A DNA stretch of 64,000 nt, taken from Caballeronia telluris (GTDB lineage: Bacteria; Pseudomonadota; Gammaproteobacteria; Burkholderiales; Burkholderiaceae). The stretch is taken from NCBI RefSeq assembly GCF_001544495.1, contig NZ_FCNZ02000009.1:1-64000 (forward strand), given 5' to 3'. Numbering within the stretch: the first letter of the stretch is position 1; each line of letters opens with the position of its first letter. Below, in pieces: positions 46,268 to 56,122 of this stretch. Made by a program: the position numbers and the translations under genes. Below the pieces are notes generated by a model that did no database searches, had not been told where the DNA came from, and worked only from the letters and a program-made list of their open reading frames with translations.

Positions 46268-48333
46268 CCGCCTCGCTTGAACTGGTGGACCGCGGCCAGG
46301 CTGTCGTTCAGGTTCGGCACGGCGACCGCGAGCGATGCCTGATCGACCTGTTTCACGAGATCTCGCACGGACGCGACCTTCTTAGACGACGGATCGAAAT
46401 AGCGGCCGAGCGCGGCATCGGCGGCGCGCAGGTCGGACTTGAGCGTCGGTTCGCTGCGCGAGAGCAGCGACAGGCGCGCCGACAACAGCCGCAGCTTCAC
46501 GTTCTCACGCACGAAATAGCCCTGATCGGGCGAGGTCAGCATCGCGTCGGCGTTGTCGATGCGGCGCACCGACACGAGGCTCGACAACTGCTGCCCGACG
46601 CCGCTCACGAACTGCTGCCAGAGCACCTTCCAGCGCGGCTGGCCGGTCGCCGCTGCAATCGACGCGCTGTCGCCGGGCGCGGCCGCCTTCGCGCTCGCGC
46701 GCTCGATCGGCGCTTCGCCCGCGAGCGGCAGGTTGTCGACCTGACCGATCGCGGTGTCGAGCTTGATGGCGAGGCCGGTGAGATCGGTGCTCGGCGTGGC
46801 GTTGAGTTTGTCGATGTCCTGCGCGATGGCCTTCCTGATCGCGACGATCTGCGGCCCGGTGGCGGCAGCGAGGCGCGTATCGGCGCTTTGCAGCGCGAAG
46901 AGCGCGAGCTGGACGTTGCCCGTCAGTTGCAACTGCTGGCTCGCGCTCGACAGGATCTGCCCGACTTCGGCGATGGTCCAGTCGTCGCGGTTGCTCGCGA
47001 GATCCTGATATTGCTGTTGCAGCGCCTGGCTGTGCGCTTCGGCGTCGTTCAACTTGCCCTGCAACTGGATGATCTGCGTGTTGAGCGCGCCCGTGGAACT
47101 CGCGGCCTGGTCGGCTTTCGCGCGCAGGTCGGCAGTTTGCGCGTCGTTCGCCTGCAAACGCTGGGCAATCTGCTGGTCGGTGCGATCGAACTTGCGGTTC
47201 AGCAGGAAGCCGCCGCCGCCCGCCGCCACCGCGAGAATCACGATGACGAGCCACAACAGCGCCGTGCCCGCACTGCTTTTCTTCGGCTGCGCCTCGTAGG
47301 GCGTGAACGGCGTGTTCGGCGGCAGGGGCTGCGTCACGGTCGGCTGAGGTGAAGCTTTCTTGGAATCGTTCGAATCAGTCATGCGTGATTGAGCCGGTTG
47401 GTGGGCCGGCGCTCTGGCCGGTTTGGAATCCGTCGGCGTGGATTCCGCATTAGAGGTCTTCGTCTGTGTTGTCGTCGCGCTGTGTGTCGCATCGGCATTG
47501 TGTTGCGCTTCGCTTGCGAACACCGTCCTGAGCGACTCGGCGATGCGCTCGTCGCCGGCGCCGGACACCGTAATCCTATCAAAACCCGCCTTCCGCGCGG
47601 CTTCGGCGATGCGCGGATGCGGGCTCACGAGCGGCGCGCGCTTCAGTCGCGCGGTTTCGTCGGGGCTCAGATGCTCGCGCGCGAGTTCGTCGAGATTGCG
47701 CACGCCTTCGGAACTCGTCAGCAACCACGCGTGCGGCTCATCGGCGAGCAGCGCGTGAATCCGCTCCCACTTCTGCATCGACGGTTCGGGCACGATGCGC
47801 CGGTAGGCCGCGACTTTCTCGACCGTCGCGCCCGCTTCCGTCATGCGCTCGGCAAGCCATTCGCGCCCGCCGTCGCCGCGCACGATCAGGACGCGTTTGC
47901 CTTCGAGGCCGTTCGTGCCGAACTGAGACTCGATGGCGGCATAAAGCGCTTCGGAATCGAAACGCGGATCGGCGGATTCCGCCGACGGGCTGATCACGCG
48001 ATGCGCCGGCGCCGCGACGCCCTGACGCGCGAGCGCCGCGACGCTGCCCGGCCCGACGACCGCGACCGGCACGTCCGCCGGCCACGGCGCGGCGAGCTTG
48101 CCGAACGCGTGATCGACCGCATTCGGCGACACGAACACGACCAGCGCGTATTTCCGCGGCCCGTAGAGTTCGTCGAGGGCCGCGCGCAACGGCGCCTCGT
48201 CCGTGACGGGCGCGATGTCGATCAGCGGAAATTCGAGCGTGTCGAACCCCGCGTCGGCCAAGAGCGCGAGGAGCGTGGCGGACTGGCCGATCGGCCGGGT
48301 GACGACAATGGTGACGCGTCGCGCGCTCGTCAT
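46264..48333 (-). CDS. hemDX: fused uroporphyrinogen-III synthase HemD / HemX
   Basis: One open frame of 689 residues. Residues 1-260 are uroporphyrinogen-III synthase, which cyclises hydroxymethylbilane with inversion of ring D (VTIVVTRPIGQSATLL at the start, VVFVSPNAVDHAF, GKRVLIVRGDGGREWL). After a low-complexity Thr/Ser/Pro linker (about residues 260-320) comes HemX: one membrane segment (GTALLWLVIVILAVAAGGGG), a coiled coil rich in Gln, and a periplasmic part, with no methyltransferase motifs. An internal ATG at 47382 (MTDSNDSKK) could start HemX separately but has no ribosome site. The same fused form is annotated in other Burkholderia. Overlaps hemC by one base (TGATG) and hemY by four. 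Confidence 0.9.
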   Translation of the reverse strand: MTSARRVTIVVTRPIGQSATLLALLADAGFDTLEFPLIDIAPVTDEAPLRAALDELYGPRKYALVVFVSPNAVDHAFGKLAAPWPADVPVAVVGPGSVAALARQGVAAPAHRVISPSAESADPRFDSEALYAAIESQFGTNGLEGKRVLIVRGDGGREWLAERMTEAGATVEKVAAYRRIVPEPSMQKWERIHALLADEPHAWLLTSSEGVRNLDELAREHLSPDETARLKRAPLVSPHPRIAEAARKAGFDRITVSGAGDERIAESLRTVFASEAQHNADATHSATTTQTKTSNAESTPTDSKPARAPAHQPAQSRMTDSNDSKKASPQPTVTQPLPPNTPFTPYEAQPKKSSAGTALLWLVIVILAVAAGGGGFLLNRKFDRTDQQIAQRLQANDAQTADLRAKADQAASSTGALNTQIIQLQGKLNDAEAHSQALQQQYQDLASNRDDWTIAEVGQILSSASQQLQLTGNVQLALFALQSADTRLAAATGPQIVAIRKAIAQDIDKLNATPSTDLTGLAIKLDTAIGQVDNLPLAGEAPIERASAKAAAPGDSASIAAATGQPRWKVLWQQFVSGVGQQLSSLVSVRRIDNADAMLTSPDQGYFVRENVKLRLLSARLSLLSRSEPTLKSDLRAADAALGRYFDPSSKKVASVRDLVKQVDQASLAVAVPNLNDSLAAVHQFKRGG

Positions 48334-49334
48334 CAGGCAGCGGGTGTCGCGGCGGGCGGCACGCGGGCGCCGCTTGCCGTGGAAAGCGCGCGCACGATGT
48401 CCATCGCGCCCTGGGCTTCGAGATCGGCGGAGACGCGGCGGCCGAGTTCCAGCGCGCCGGCGACGTCCGGTGCGTTCGCCGTGTCCTCGGCGGTGAGCAC
48501 GCGCGTGCCGTCGGGCGTCGCCACGCAGCCGCGCAGATGGAGCGCGCCGTCGCGCCAGGTCGCGTAGGCGGCGAGCGGCACTTCGCAGCTTCCGCCGAGC
48601 GCGCGCGACACCATGCGCTCCGCTTCCACCGCGGCCGCCGTCTCCGGATGATGCAGCGGCGCGAGCCACGCGGCGAGTTCGGCGCGATCCGCGCGAATCT
48701 CGATGCCGAGCGCGCCCTGCCCGGCCGCCGGCAGACTTTCGTCGGCGTTCAGCAACGCGCGGATGCGCGACTCCAGTCCGAGCCGCTTGAGACCGGCCGC
48801 CGCCAGAATGATCGCCGCGTAATCGCCGCGATCGAGTTTGGCGAGCCGCGTGTCGAGATTGCCGCGCAGCGGCCGCACGTCGAGATGGGGAAAGCGCATG
48901 CGCAGCATCGCTTCACGGCGCAGGCTGGAAGTCCCGACGACGCTGCCTGCCGGCAGTTCGCCGAGCGACCCGTAGTGCGACGACACGAACGCATCGCGCG
49001 GGTCCTCGCGTTCGAGGATCGTCGAAAGCGCAAAGCCTTCGGGCAGCTCCATCGGCACGTCTTTAAGCGAATGCACCGCGAGATCGGCACGGCCGTCCGC
49101 GAGCGCGGCTTCCAGTTCCTTGACGAACAGGCCCTTGCCGCCGACCTTCGACAGCGTGCGATCGAGAATCTGGTCGCCGCGCGTCGTCATTCCTAAAATT
49201 TTTACGTCGCAAGATGGATATAATTTGTGCAGCGCACACCGCACGTGCTCCGCTTGCCACATCGCGAGCCGGCTCTCCCTCGAAGCGATCACAAGGCTTT
49301 TGGGTGGTGTCGTGGAATGCGTCTCGGAATTCAT
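48333..49334 (-). CDS. hemC: porphobilinogen deaminase
   Basis: A 333-residue hydroxymethylbilane synthase that joins four porphobilinogens. [17 protein letters not shown] at the start, [30 protein letters not shown] with the catalytic Asp in [17 protein letters not shown], and the dipyrromethane-cofactor Cys in [12 protein letters not shown]. First gene of hemC-hemDX-hemY. The frame is open well upstream; ATG at 49334 ([12 protein letters not shown]) is the best start, with similarity beginning ten residues later. Divergent from ppc. Confidence 0.96.
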   Translation of the reverse strand: MNSETHSTTPPKSLVIASRESRLAMWQAEHVRCALHKLYPSCDVKILGMTTRGDQILDRTLSKVGGKGLFVKELEAALADGRADLAVHSLKDVPMELPEGFALSTILEREDPRDAFVSSHYGSLGELPAGSVVGTSSLRREAMLRMRFPHLDVRPLRGNLDTRLAKLDRGDYAAIILAAAGLKRLGLESRIRALLNADESLPAAGQGALGIEIRADRAELAAWLAPLHHPETAAAVEAERMVSRALGGSCEVPLAAYATWRDGALHLRGCVATPDGTRVLTAEDTANAPDVAGALELGRRVSADLEAQGAMDIVRALSTASGARVPPAATPAA

Positions 49335-49584
49335 TGATGCTCGGTGAAATGACGGGATGGATAACAAACAATGGTAGCACGCACGCCAGGGTCCATTTAC
49401 AGACGGACAACCCGCTCGAGCCTTGTGCCAGGCACGTGCGGCGGGCGTCGTGGGAGGAGACGAGGGACCAGAGAGTCCCGGCAAGCAAGGCCCCCGCCAA
49501 TTCCTTTTCACGCACGACCGACGAAGGTTCCAGTGACTTCGTCGCCCTCTGTACATGGGTCCTGGCTTCCAAGAGGAACCCATC
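49335..49584. other. divergent region between hemC and ppc
   Basis: A 250-base gap that should hold the promoters of the haem operon and ppc. No convincing -35/-10 pairs or operators were recognised. Confidence 0.4.
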
Positions 49585-52500
49585 GTGACGTCTTCCGGAT
49601 CGGCGCGCCGCGCGCGCCGCAATGCTCCTTTGCCCGACGCGCCCGCCGTGCCGTCGCCGTCATCCACCGTCGTTACGCGCGCCGCGACCGCGGGCAAGTC
49701 GTCGAAAGCGGCCGTGGCCGTCAAGGGCAAACCGTCCTCGAAAGTGGCGCCCAAGCTGAACGGCGCATCCGTGGACGCAGCGGAGCCCGCCGCGAAGCGC
49801 GCGTCGAGCCGCGCCCGCGACGACAAGGACCGCCCGCTCTTCGAAGACATCCGCTTTCTCGGCCGCCTGCTCGGCGAAGTGCTGCGCGAGCAGGAAGGCG
49901 ACGCGGTGTACGACGTCGTCGAGGCGATTCGTCAGACGGCCGTGAAATTCCGCCGCGAGGACGACCGCGACGCGTCCCAGACGCTCGAAAAGCGCCTGAA
50001 GCAGCTCACGCCCGCGCAGACCGTGAGCGTCGTGCGCGCGTTCAGCTATTTCTCGCATCTCGCGAACATCGCCGAGGACCGGCATCACAACCGCCGCCGC
50101 CGCATCCACGCGCTCGCCGGCTCCGCGCCGCAGCCCGGCACGATCGCCTACGCCATCGAGCAGATGCAGGCGAAATCGAAGGACGCGGAAACGAAGGCGC
50201 TGCTGCAAAAATTCTTCGACGACGCCCTGATCGTCCCCGTCCTGACCGCGCATCCGACCGAAGTGCAGCGTAAGAGCATTCTCGACGCGCAGCACGACAT
50301 CGCGCGCCTGCTCGCCGAGCGCGACCAGGAACTGACCGTGCGCGAGCGCGCGCACAACGAATCGTTGTTGCGCGCGCGCGTGACGTCGCTCTGGCAGACG
50401 CGCATGCTGCGCGACTCGCGCCTGACCGTCGGCGATGAAATCGAGAACGCGCTCTCGTACTATCGCGCGACCTTCCTCGCGGAAATTCCCGCGCTCTACG
50501 CCGACATCGAAGCCGCGCTCGCCGAACACGGCCTGCCCGCGCGCCTGCCGCCGTTCTTCCAGATGGGAAGCTGGATCGGCGGCGACCGCGACGGCAATCC
50601 GAACGTCACCGGGCCGACGCTCGAAACCGCCATCACGCGGCAGGCGACGGTGATCTTCGAGCATTATCTGGAGCAGGTGCACAAGCTCGGCGCCGAACTG
50701 TCGGTGTCGAATCTGCTCGCCGGTTCGAGCGACGCACTGAAAGCGCTCGCCGACGCCTCGCCCGACCAGTCGCCGCATCGCACGGACGAACCGTACCGGC
50801 GCGCGCTGATCGGCATCTACACGCGGCTCGCGGCGAGCGCGCGCGTGCGGCTCGGCGAAGGCGTCGTTTCGGTGCGCAGCGCGGGACGCGGCGCCGCGCC
50901 CGTGCGCGCGATTCCCTACGCCGACGCCGCCGAGTTCGCACGCGATCTGCACGTGCTGATCGACTCACTCGGGGAGCATCACGGCGCGTCGCTCGCGACG
51001 CAATGTCTTGCGCCCCTCGCGCGCGCCGCCGAAGTGTTCGGCTTCCATCTCGCGAGCATCGACTTGCGGCAGAGTTCGGACATCCACGAAGCGGTGATCG
51101 CGGAACTGTTCGCGCGCGCGGGCGTCGAGGCGGATTACGCCGCGCTTTCCGAAGAAGACAAGCGCACGCTGCTGCTGAAGGAGCTGGCGCAGCCGCGGCC
51201 GCTGCGTCTGCCGTATACGCCCTATTCCGAACTTGCGAAGAGCGAACTCGGCGTGCTGGAAATGGCGCGCGTGACACGCGAAAAATTCGGCGAGCGCGCC
51301 GTGCGCAACTACATCATCTCGCACACGGAAACCGTGAGCGATTTGCTCGAAGTGATGCTGCTGCAAAAGGAAACGGGCGTGCTGCAAGGGCGCCTCGGCA
51401 GCGACGACGACCCCGTGCGCGGCGGCCTGATGGTCATTCCGCTCTTCGAGACCATCGCCGACTTGCGCAACGCGCCCGTCATCATGGGCGAGCTGTTCGC
51501 ACTGCCGGGCGTCGATGCGCTCGTCGAAAATCAGGGCGGCGAGCAGGAAGTGATGCTCGGCTACTCGGACAGCAACAAGGACGGCGGCTTCCTCACGTCG
51601 AACTGGGAGCTGTATCGCGCGGAACTGGCGCTCGTCGCGCTGTTCAAGGAGCGCGGCACGACCTTGCGCCTCTTCCACGGGCGCGGCGGCACGGTCGGAC
51701 GCGGCGGCGGCCCGACCTATCAGGCGATCCTGTCGCAGCCGCCCGGCACCGTCGACGGCCAGATCCGCCTCACCGAACAGGGCGAGGTGATCGCGAGCAA
51801 GTTTGGCAATCCGGAAATCGGGCGACGCAATCTGGAAACGGTCGTCGCGGCGACGCTCGAAGCCACGCTCTTGCCGCACGAAAACTCGCCCGCGCAACTG
51901 CCGCTCTTCGAAGCGACGATGCAGGCGCTCTCGGATGCCGCGATGGCGTCGTATCGCGCGCTCGTCTACGAGACACCCGGCTTCACCGACTACTTCTTCT
52001 CGTCGACGCCGATCGCGGAAATCGCGGAACTGAACATCGGCAGCCGGCCCGCTTCGCGCAAGCTCCAGGACCCGAAACAGCGCAAGATCGAAGACCTGCG
52101 GGCGATTCCGTGGGGCTTCTCGTGGGGACAATGCCGGCTGCTTCTGACCGGCTGGTACGGGTTCGGCGGCGCGGTCGCGCAGTATCTCGACGGCGCGGGC
52201 AGCGACGCCGAGCGCGCGAAACGCCTTGCCACGCTCAAGAAGATGCACAAGAGCTGGCCGTTCTTTGCGAACCTGCTGTCGAACATGGACATGGTGCTGG
52301 CAAAGACGGACCTCGCGGTGGCGTCGCGCTACGCGCAACTCGTCGCGGACAAGAAGCTGCGCAAGCATGTGTTCGAGCGGATCGTCGCGGAATGGGCGCG
52401 CACGTCGGACGCGCTCGCCGAAATCACGGGCAAGGGCGAGCGTCTCGCCGACAATCCGCTGCTCGCGCGTTCGATCAAGAACCGCTTCCCGTATCTCGAT

Positions 52501-52626
52501 CCGCTCAATCACCTGCAAGTGGAACTGCTCAAGCGCCACCGCTCGGGTGACCAGAACGAGCGCCTGCGGCGCGGCATTCATCTGACGATCAACGGCATCG
52601 CGGCGGGCCTGCGCAATACCGGCTGA
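49585..52626 (+). CDS. ppc: phosphoenolpyruvate carboxylase
   Basis: A 1013-residue enzyme making oxaloacetate from phosphoenolpyruvate and bicarbonate, replenishing the TCA cycle. After a disordered Ala/Ser/Lys-rich N-terminus of about 80 residues, unusually long for the family, come the catalytic-His motif [28 protein letters not shown] and [19 protein letters not shown]; the C-terminus ends in the invariant RNTG. The GTG at 49585 is preferred because AGAGGA lies eight bases before it; an upstream in-frame ATG at 49555 would add ten residues. Confidence 0.96.
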   Translation: MTSSGSARRARRNAPLPDAPAVPSPSSTVVTRAATAGKSSKAAVAVKGKPSSKVAPKLNGASVDAAEPAAKRASSRARDDKDRPLFEDIRFLGRLLGEVLREQEGDAVYDVVEAIRQTAVKFRREDDRDASQTLEKRLKQLTPAQTVSVVRAFSYFSHLANIAEDRHHNRRRRIHALAGSAPQPGTIAYAIEQMQAKSKDAETKALLQKFFDDALIVPVLTAHPTEVQRKSILDAQHDIARLLAERDQELTVRERAHNESLLRARVTSLWQTRMLRDSRLTVGDEIENALSYYRATFLAEIPALYADIEAALAEHGLPARLPPFFQMGSWIGGDRDGNPNVTGPTLETAITRQATVIFEHYLEQVHKLGAELSVSNLLAGSSDALKALADASPDQSPHRTDEPYRRALIGIYTRLAASARVRLGEGVVSVRSAGRGAAPVRAIPYADAAEFARDLHVLIDSLGEHHGASLATQCLAPLARAAEVFGFHLASIDLRQSSDIHEAVIAELFARAGVEADYAALSEEDKRTLLLKELAQPRPLRLPYTPYSELAKSELGVLEMARVTREKFGERAVRNYIISHTETVSDLLEVMLLQKETGVLQGRLGSDDDPVRGGLMVIPLFETIADLRNAPVIMGELFALPGVDALVENQGGEQEVMLGYSDSNKDGGFLTSNWELYRAELALVALFKERGTTLRLFHGRGGTVGRGGGPTYQAILSQPPGTVDGQIRLTEQGEVIASKFGNPEIGRRNLETVVAATLEATLLPHENSPAQLPLFEATMQALSDAAMASYRALVYETPGFTDYFFSSTPIAEIAELNIGSRPASRKLQDPKQRKIEDLRAIPWGFSWGQCRLLLTGWYGFGGAVAQYLDGAGSDAERAKRLATLKKMHKSWPFFANLLSNMDMVLAKTDLAVASRYAQLVADKKLRKHVFERIVAEWARTSDALAEITGKGERLADNPLLARSIKNRFPYLDPLNHLQVELLKRHRSGDQNERLRRGIHLTINGIAAGLRNTG

Positions 52627-52634
52627 TTGGCGAC

Positions 52635-52669
52635 GGCGGCCGCGTGCTTCGCGCGGCCGCCGCTTTTTT
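52635..52669 (+). terminator. terminator of ppc
   Basis: GGCGGCCGCG (52635-52644) and CGCGGCCGCC (52652-52661) with six T. The last T is part of the convergent methyltransferase stop codon region. Confidence 0.9.
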
Positions 52670-53421
52670 CAACTCGCCTCGATCATCATCGCGTCGAGTT
52701 CGAACGAGCCGTCTTGCTGCACGGCAAAGTACTTGCGCACCTCGTCCGGCGCGTTATTCCACATCGATTTGATCGCCACGACGCGTTCCGCGGGCGTTCG
52801 CATGCGCGTCACCCACGCATCGAATTCGAGCGGCAGGCGCCAGCGGCTCGTCACCTTCGCGGCGAAACCCGCCGCTTCGAAAAGCGCAATCCATTCGTCG
52901 GCGCGATAGTCGCGGATATGCGATGCGTCGCGCAGCAATTCGATCGCCTGAATGTGCGTGTCGAGGAGCGGATGATCGGCGCCCGCGATATCGACGAACA
53001 CCACGCGGCCGCCCGGTTTCAGCACGCGCCGCACTTCGCGAAGCGCCGCCGGGACGTCGTGCCAGTGATGCGCGCTCATCCGCGAGAGCACCCAGCAAAA
53101 CGACGCATCCGCGAACGGCAGCTTTTCCGCCGGCCCTTGCTGCGTGCGGATGTTGCCGAGCCCGCGCTCGGCCGCGGCGCTGGCGACGGTCGCGAGCATC
53201 GGCTCGGCGATGTCGTACGCCACCACCGATTTCACGTGCGGCGCCACCGCGAAGCTCACGTGCCCCGCGCCGCAGCCCAGATCGAGAACGTTGGCTTGCG
53301 GCGTCGCAGAAACCTGGCGCGCCAGTTCCTTGAGATCGGCGCCCGTCGCGTGGACGGCGCTCGTCAAATAGGCGGCGGCGGTGCTGCCGAAGGCGTCGGC
53401 GACCTGGTCATGGTGTTTCAT
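52669..53421 (-). CDS. SAM-dependent methyltransferase, UbiE/COQ5-like
   Basis: A 250-residue class I methyltransferase. Motif I is VLDLGCGAGHVSFAVAP; DIAEPMLATV binds the ribose; GPAEKLPFADASFCWVLSRMSAHHW and LREVRRVLKPGGRVVFVDIA follow as in the UbiE/Methyltransf_11 group. The C-terminal part (GFAAKVTSRWRLPLEF) is specific to the subgroup. Substrate unknown. It is divergent from an XRE regulator with a palindrome in between, suggesting direct control. Confidence 0.9.
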   Translation of the reverse strand: MKHHDQVADAFGSTAAAYLTSAVHATGADLKELARQVSATPQANVLDLGCGAGHVSFAVAPHVKSVVAYDIAEPMLATVASAAAERGLGNIRTQQGPAEKLPFADASFCWVLSRMSAHHWHDVPAALREVRRVLKPGGRVVFVDIAGADHPLLDTHIQAIELLRDASHIRDYRADEWIALFEAAGFAAKVTSRWRLPLEFDAWVTRMRTPAERVVAIKSMWNNAPDEVRKYFAVQQDGSFELDAMMIEAS

Positions 53422-53487
53422 CGATTGCTCCGTGGGGTTGAGTTTGGGTTGTCGGTGGAGTCCGTGCCGCTACAATAGAGCCCGCCC

Positions 53488-53499
53488 TGTACCGGTACA
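53488..53499. promoter_or_regulatory. perfect 12-bp palindrome, candidate operator
   Basis: TGTACCGGTACA lies in the 132-base gap between the methyltransferase and XRE genes. On the minus strand TTGACT, a -35-like box, ends directly beside it, so a bound protein could control the methyltransferase promoter. Confidence 0.5.
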
Positions 53500-53553
53500 A
53501 GTCAAGCGATTATTCCGGTATCTAAACTACCTGCCCCGATTCACCGACGTTTC

Positions 53554-54363
53554 ATGACCACCCTGTCCACGGAAAAACACGACACTGACGTCACGCCCGC
53601 GCGGGCGCTCGGCGATTTCATCCGCGCGCATCGCGAACGGCTCTCGCCGCTCGCGGTCGGCCTGCCGCCCGGCCCGCGCCGCCGCACGCCGGGCCTGCGC
53701 CGCGAGGAAGTCGCGCAACTGTGCGGCGTCAGTCCGACCTGGTACACGTGGATCGAACAGGGACGCCCGGTCTCCGCCTCCGCCGACGCGCTCGCGCGCA
53801 TCGCCGTCGCGCTGCAGCTCTCGCGCGCCGAGCGTGCGTATCTGTTCGAACTCGCCGGCGAGCGCGATCCCGCCGAGCCCGATCCCGCCGCGCAGGACGC
53901 CCCCGCCGCGCTGCTGCAAACGGTCTCGCTGATCGGCGCGCCCGCTTATGTGCTCGATCGTCAGTGGAATGCGCTGCGCTGGAATCCGCAGGCGTCGGAC
54001 CTGTTCGTCGGCTGGCTCGACGGAACGCACGACCGCAATCTGCTGACGTATATGTTCACGACGCCGCAGGCGCTGGAACTGGTGGTCGACTGGGAAACGC
54101 GCGCGCGGCGGCTCGTCGCGGAATTTCGCGCGGATTCGATCCGGCATCTGAACGACGCGCCGACGCGCGCGCTGATCGACGGCCTCACCGCCGCGAGCGA
54201 CGCGTTCGCGCGCTTCTGGGCATCGCAGGACGTGGGCGAGCGCGAAGGCGGCGAGCGCGCGTTCAATCATCCGGTGCACGGACGGCTCGTCTTCGATCAG
54301 ATCACGTTCAAGCCCGCTCATCGCGAGGATCTGAAGCTCGTGATTCTGGTCGGCGGCGCCTGA
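53554..54363 (+). CDS. XRE regulator with MmyB-like ligand domain
   Basis: A 269-residue regulator. The N-terminal helix-turn-helix (ALGDFIRAHRERLSPLAVGL, then TPGLRREEVAQLCGVSPTWYTWIEQG) has the LRREEVAQLAGVS..WYTWLEQGR hallmark of the MmyB-like group, abundant in actinobacteria and Burkholderia. The C-terminal MmyB ligand-binding part is marked by YVLDRQWNALRWNPQASDLF and FNHPVHGRLVFDQITFKPA, related to PAS-like folds that may bind fatty acids. Divergent methyltransferase and oxidoreductase genes are the usual targets of the group. Confidence 0.92.
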   Translation: MTTLSTEKHDTDVTPARALGDFIRAHRERLSPLAVGLPPGPRRRTPGLRREEVAQLCGVSPTWYTWIEQGRPVSASADALARIAVALQLSRAERAYLFELAGERDPAEPDPAAQDAPAALLQTVSLIGAPAYVLDRQWNALRWNPQASDLFVGWLDGTHDRNLLTYMFTTPQALELVVDWETRARRLVAEFRADSIRHLNDAPTRALIDGLTAASDAFARFWASQDVGEREGGERAFNHPVHGRLVFDQITFKPAHREDLKLVILVGGA

Positions 54364-54387
54364 CCCGCTGGGCGAAAAAGCGCCACC

Positions 54388-54451
54388 AAAAAAATGCCCA
54401 GCCGAGGCCGGCCGGGCGAACCGTTCTCCCCGGATGCGCCGGCGAGAACGG
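54388..54451 (-). ncRNA. minus-strand hairpin pair with terminator; possible small RNA
   Basis: On the minus strand a long hairpin (CCGTTCTC / GAGAACGG, 54451-54421, with an inner CCGG/CCGG) is followed by GCCCGGCC / GGCTGGGC (54417-54396, one G-U pair) and seven U. No minus-strand gene ends here. A TTGACA occurs about 95 bases upstream (near 54544) without a good -10 box. It may end a small RNA or an antisense transcript, or act on the XRE mRNA. Confidence 0.3.
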
Positions 54452-54669
54452 GGACACGCAATGAGCCATGCCCGCGCTCTCGTCGCAGGACGCTCTCGTT
54501 TCTTGTTTCCCCGATGGTCTCCCGCTCTTTTTTTGCGCTATGTCAAAAGCCTTACGCGGCGCAGAACCGATCGGATGCACACACGGCGCGAAAAAATCGG
54601 TTCTGGGCGCGAGGATTCGTTCTGTAAGATGGCCGGGCCGCTTTCACGAACGGACATACGAGCGTCACG
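54452..54669. other. upstream region of the ECF sigma gene
   Basis: Together with 54364-54451 this makes a 306-base gap without a supported gene. It should hold the promoter of the sigma/anti-sigma operon; no autoregulatory ECF promoter motif was identified. Confidence 0.35.
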
Positions 54670-55254
54670 ATGCCGACAGCCCTTCCCCGCGATCCGACGC
54701 CCGACACGCTCGTCGAACTCCTCGAACGCGTTGCTACCGAAGACGCCGCTGCACTGCGCGCGCTCTACGACCTCACATCGTCGAAACTGTTTGGGCTCGC
54801 GCTTCGTATATTGGTGAAGCGCGAGTGGGCCGAAGAGGTCCTGCAGGACGCGTTCGTCAACATCTGGCGCTATGCGGGCGACTACCGCGCGGGACTCTCC
54901 GCGCCGATGACCTGGATGGCGGCCATCGTGCGAAACCGCGCGCTCGACTTTCTGCGTCGGCAGAAGGCGAGCGGCGCGGCCGCGGAAACGCAGTGGAGCG
55001 AAGCGTTGGACGACATCCTGCCCGGCAACGAGGCCGATCCGTCGGAAGAAACGCTCTTGAGCCAGGAAGCCCGGCGGCTCAGGATCTGCATGGAGCAGCT
55101 CGAAGCGAGCCAGCGCCAGGCGGTCGCGCTCGCCTATCTGCGTGACCAAAGCCACAGCGAAGTGGCGAATGCAATGCAGGTCCCGCTCGGCACGGTGAAA
55201 TCGTGGATCCGGCGCGGTCTCGACAAGCTCAAGGCTTGCCTGGGAGGTCTGTGA
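54670..55254 (+). CDS. ECF sigma factor (SigK/RpoE-like)
   Basis: A 194-residue extracytoplasmic-function sigma factor. Region 2 (LYDLTSSKLFGLALRILVKR, EWAEEVLQDAFVNIWRYAGDY) recognises the -10 element and opens DNA; region 4 (ASQRQAVALAYLRDQSHSEVANAMQVPLGTVKSWIRRGLDKL, taken as SHSEVANAMQVPLGTVKSW) contacts the -35. The linker carries the MTWMAAIVRNRALDFLRR block of the ECF19/SigK-like groups, which pair with RskA-type anti-sigma factors. The downstream anti-sigma gene shares the stop/start TGATG. Confidence 0.94.
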   Translation: MPTALPRDPTPDTLVELLERVATEDAAALRALYDLTSSKLFGLALRILVKREWAEEVLQDAFVNIWRYAGDYRAGLSAPMTWMAAIVRNRALDFLRRQKASGAAAETQWSEALDDILPGNEADPSEETLLSQEARRLRICMEQLEASQRQAVALAYLRDQSHSEVANAMQVPLGTVKSWIRRGLDKLKACLGGL

Positions 55255-55997
55255 TGGATCTGAACAGACATCCCGACCTCGTCGACCGGCTCGCCGCCGA
55301 ATATGCGCTCGGCGTGATGCGCGGCCCGTCGCGGCGGCGCTTCGAAGCCATTTCCCAACGCGATCCGGCGATTCGCGTCGCCATCGAAACGTGGCGCGCG
55401 CGGGTTCTGGCACTCGGCGAACTCGCGCCGCACGAGACGCCAACGGCTGCCGTGTGGGACGCGATCGAGCGGCGTCTGAATCTTGGCGGCGCGCGCCGCC
55501 CGGCGCCCGCCGCGCCGCCGCCGCGCTGGTTCGAGAGCCTGTCGTTCTGGCGCGGCTGGTCGATCGCGGCGACCGCCGTGGCGGCGATCGCGCTCGTCGT
55601 CGCGCTGCGGCAACTGACGCCGGTTCCGGCGCCCGTGCCCGCGCCGCAGGTCGCGGAGGAACCGCACGTCGGCTACGTCGTGACGCTCGCCGACAAGGAA
55701 TCGCGCACGACGATGCTCGTCACCTGGGACGACCGTACGTCCGAGATGACCGTGCGCCGCATGAGCGGCGTCACCGATCCCGCCGGCAAGTCGATGCAGC
55801 TCTGGGGCTTGCCGAAGGAAGGTCATCCGGTGTCGCTCGGCGTGCTCCCGCCGGGCGGAACGGCGCGCTTCAAGGCGGCGTCGGTGAACACGTTCCCGGC
55901 GCTCGCGGTGTCGGTCGAGCCGCCGGGCGGATCGCCGAACCCGAACGCGCCGACCGGACCCGTCGTCTACACCGGCAAGGTAGTTCCGGCCGCGTGA
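55254..55997 (+). CDS. anti-sigma factor, RskA/ChrR-like
   Basis: A 247-residue transmembrane protein. The cytoplasmic N-terminus starts with an anti-sigma-like segment (HPDLVDRLAAEYALGVMRGPSRRRF with the EYALG motif common to this group); a single membrane helix is near residues 100-120 (SIAATAVAAIALVVAL); the periplasmic RskA domain contains DRTSEMTVRRMSGV, LWGLPKEGHPVSLGVLPPGG and ends PTGPVVYTGKVV. No zinc-binding HxxxCxxC motif. It overlaps the sigma factor gene by one base and should hold it inactive until an unknown signal. Confidence 0.92.
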   Translation: MDLNRHPDLVDRLAAEYALGVMRGPSRRRFEAISQRDPAIRVAIETWRARVLALGELAPHETPTAAVWDAIERRLNLGGARRPAPAAPPPRWFESLSFWRGWSIAATAVAAIALVVALRQLTPVPAPVPAPQVAEEPHVGYVVTLADKESRTTMLVTWDDRTSEMTVRRMSGVTDPAGKSMQLWGLPKEGHPVSLGVLPPGGTARFKAASVNTFPALAVSVEPPGGSPNPNAPTGPVVYTGKVVPAA

Positions 55998-56122
55998 TAG
56001 CGTGCTTCGCGGCGTGCGCCGGGCCGGCGCACGCCGCGTAATGGGAAAGCGCCGATGTTAAAATCGCGGATTCCCCGGCTTCGCGCCGCCTGCTGCCGCT
56101 CTTTCCCCGAATTCACATCACC

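Noticed and set aside
46264..48669. Longer HemD/HemX frame starting at 48669
   Set aside because: The added 112 residues are Arg-rich antisense-like sequence overlapping hemC in another frame; the MTSARRV start matches the family and the TGATG coupling.
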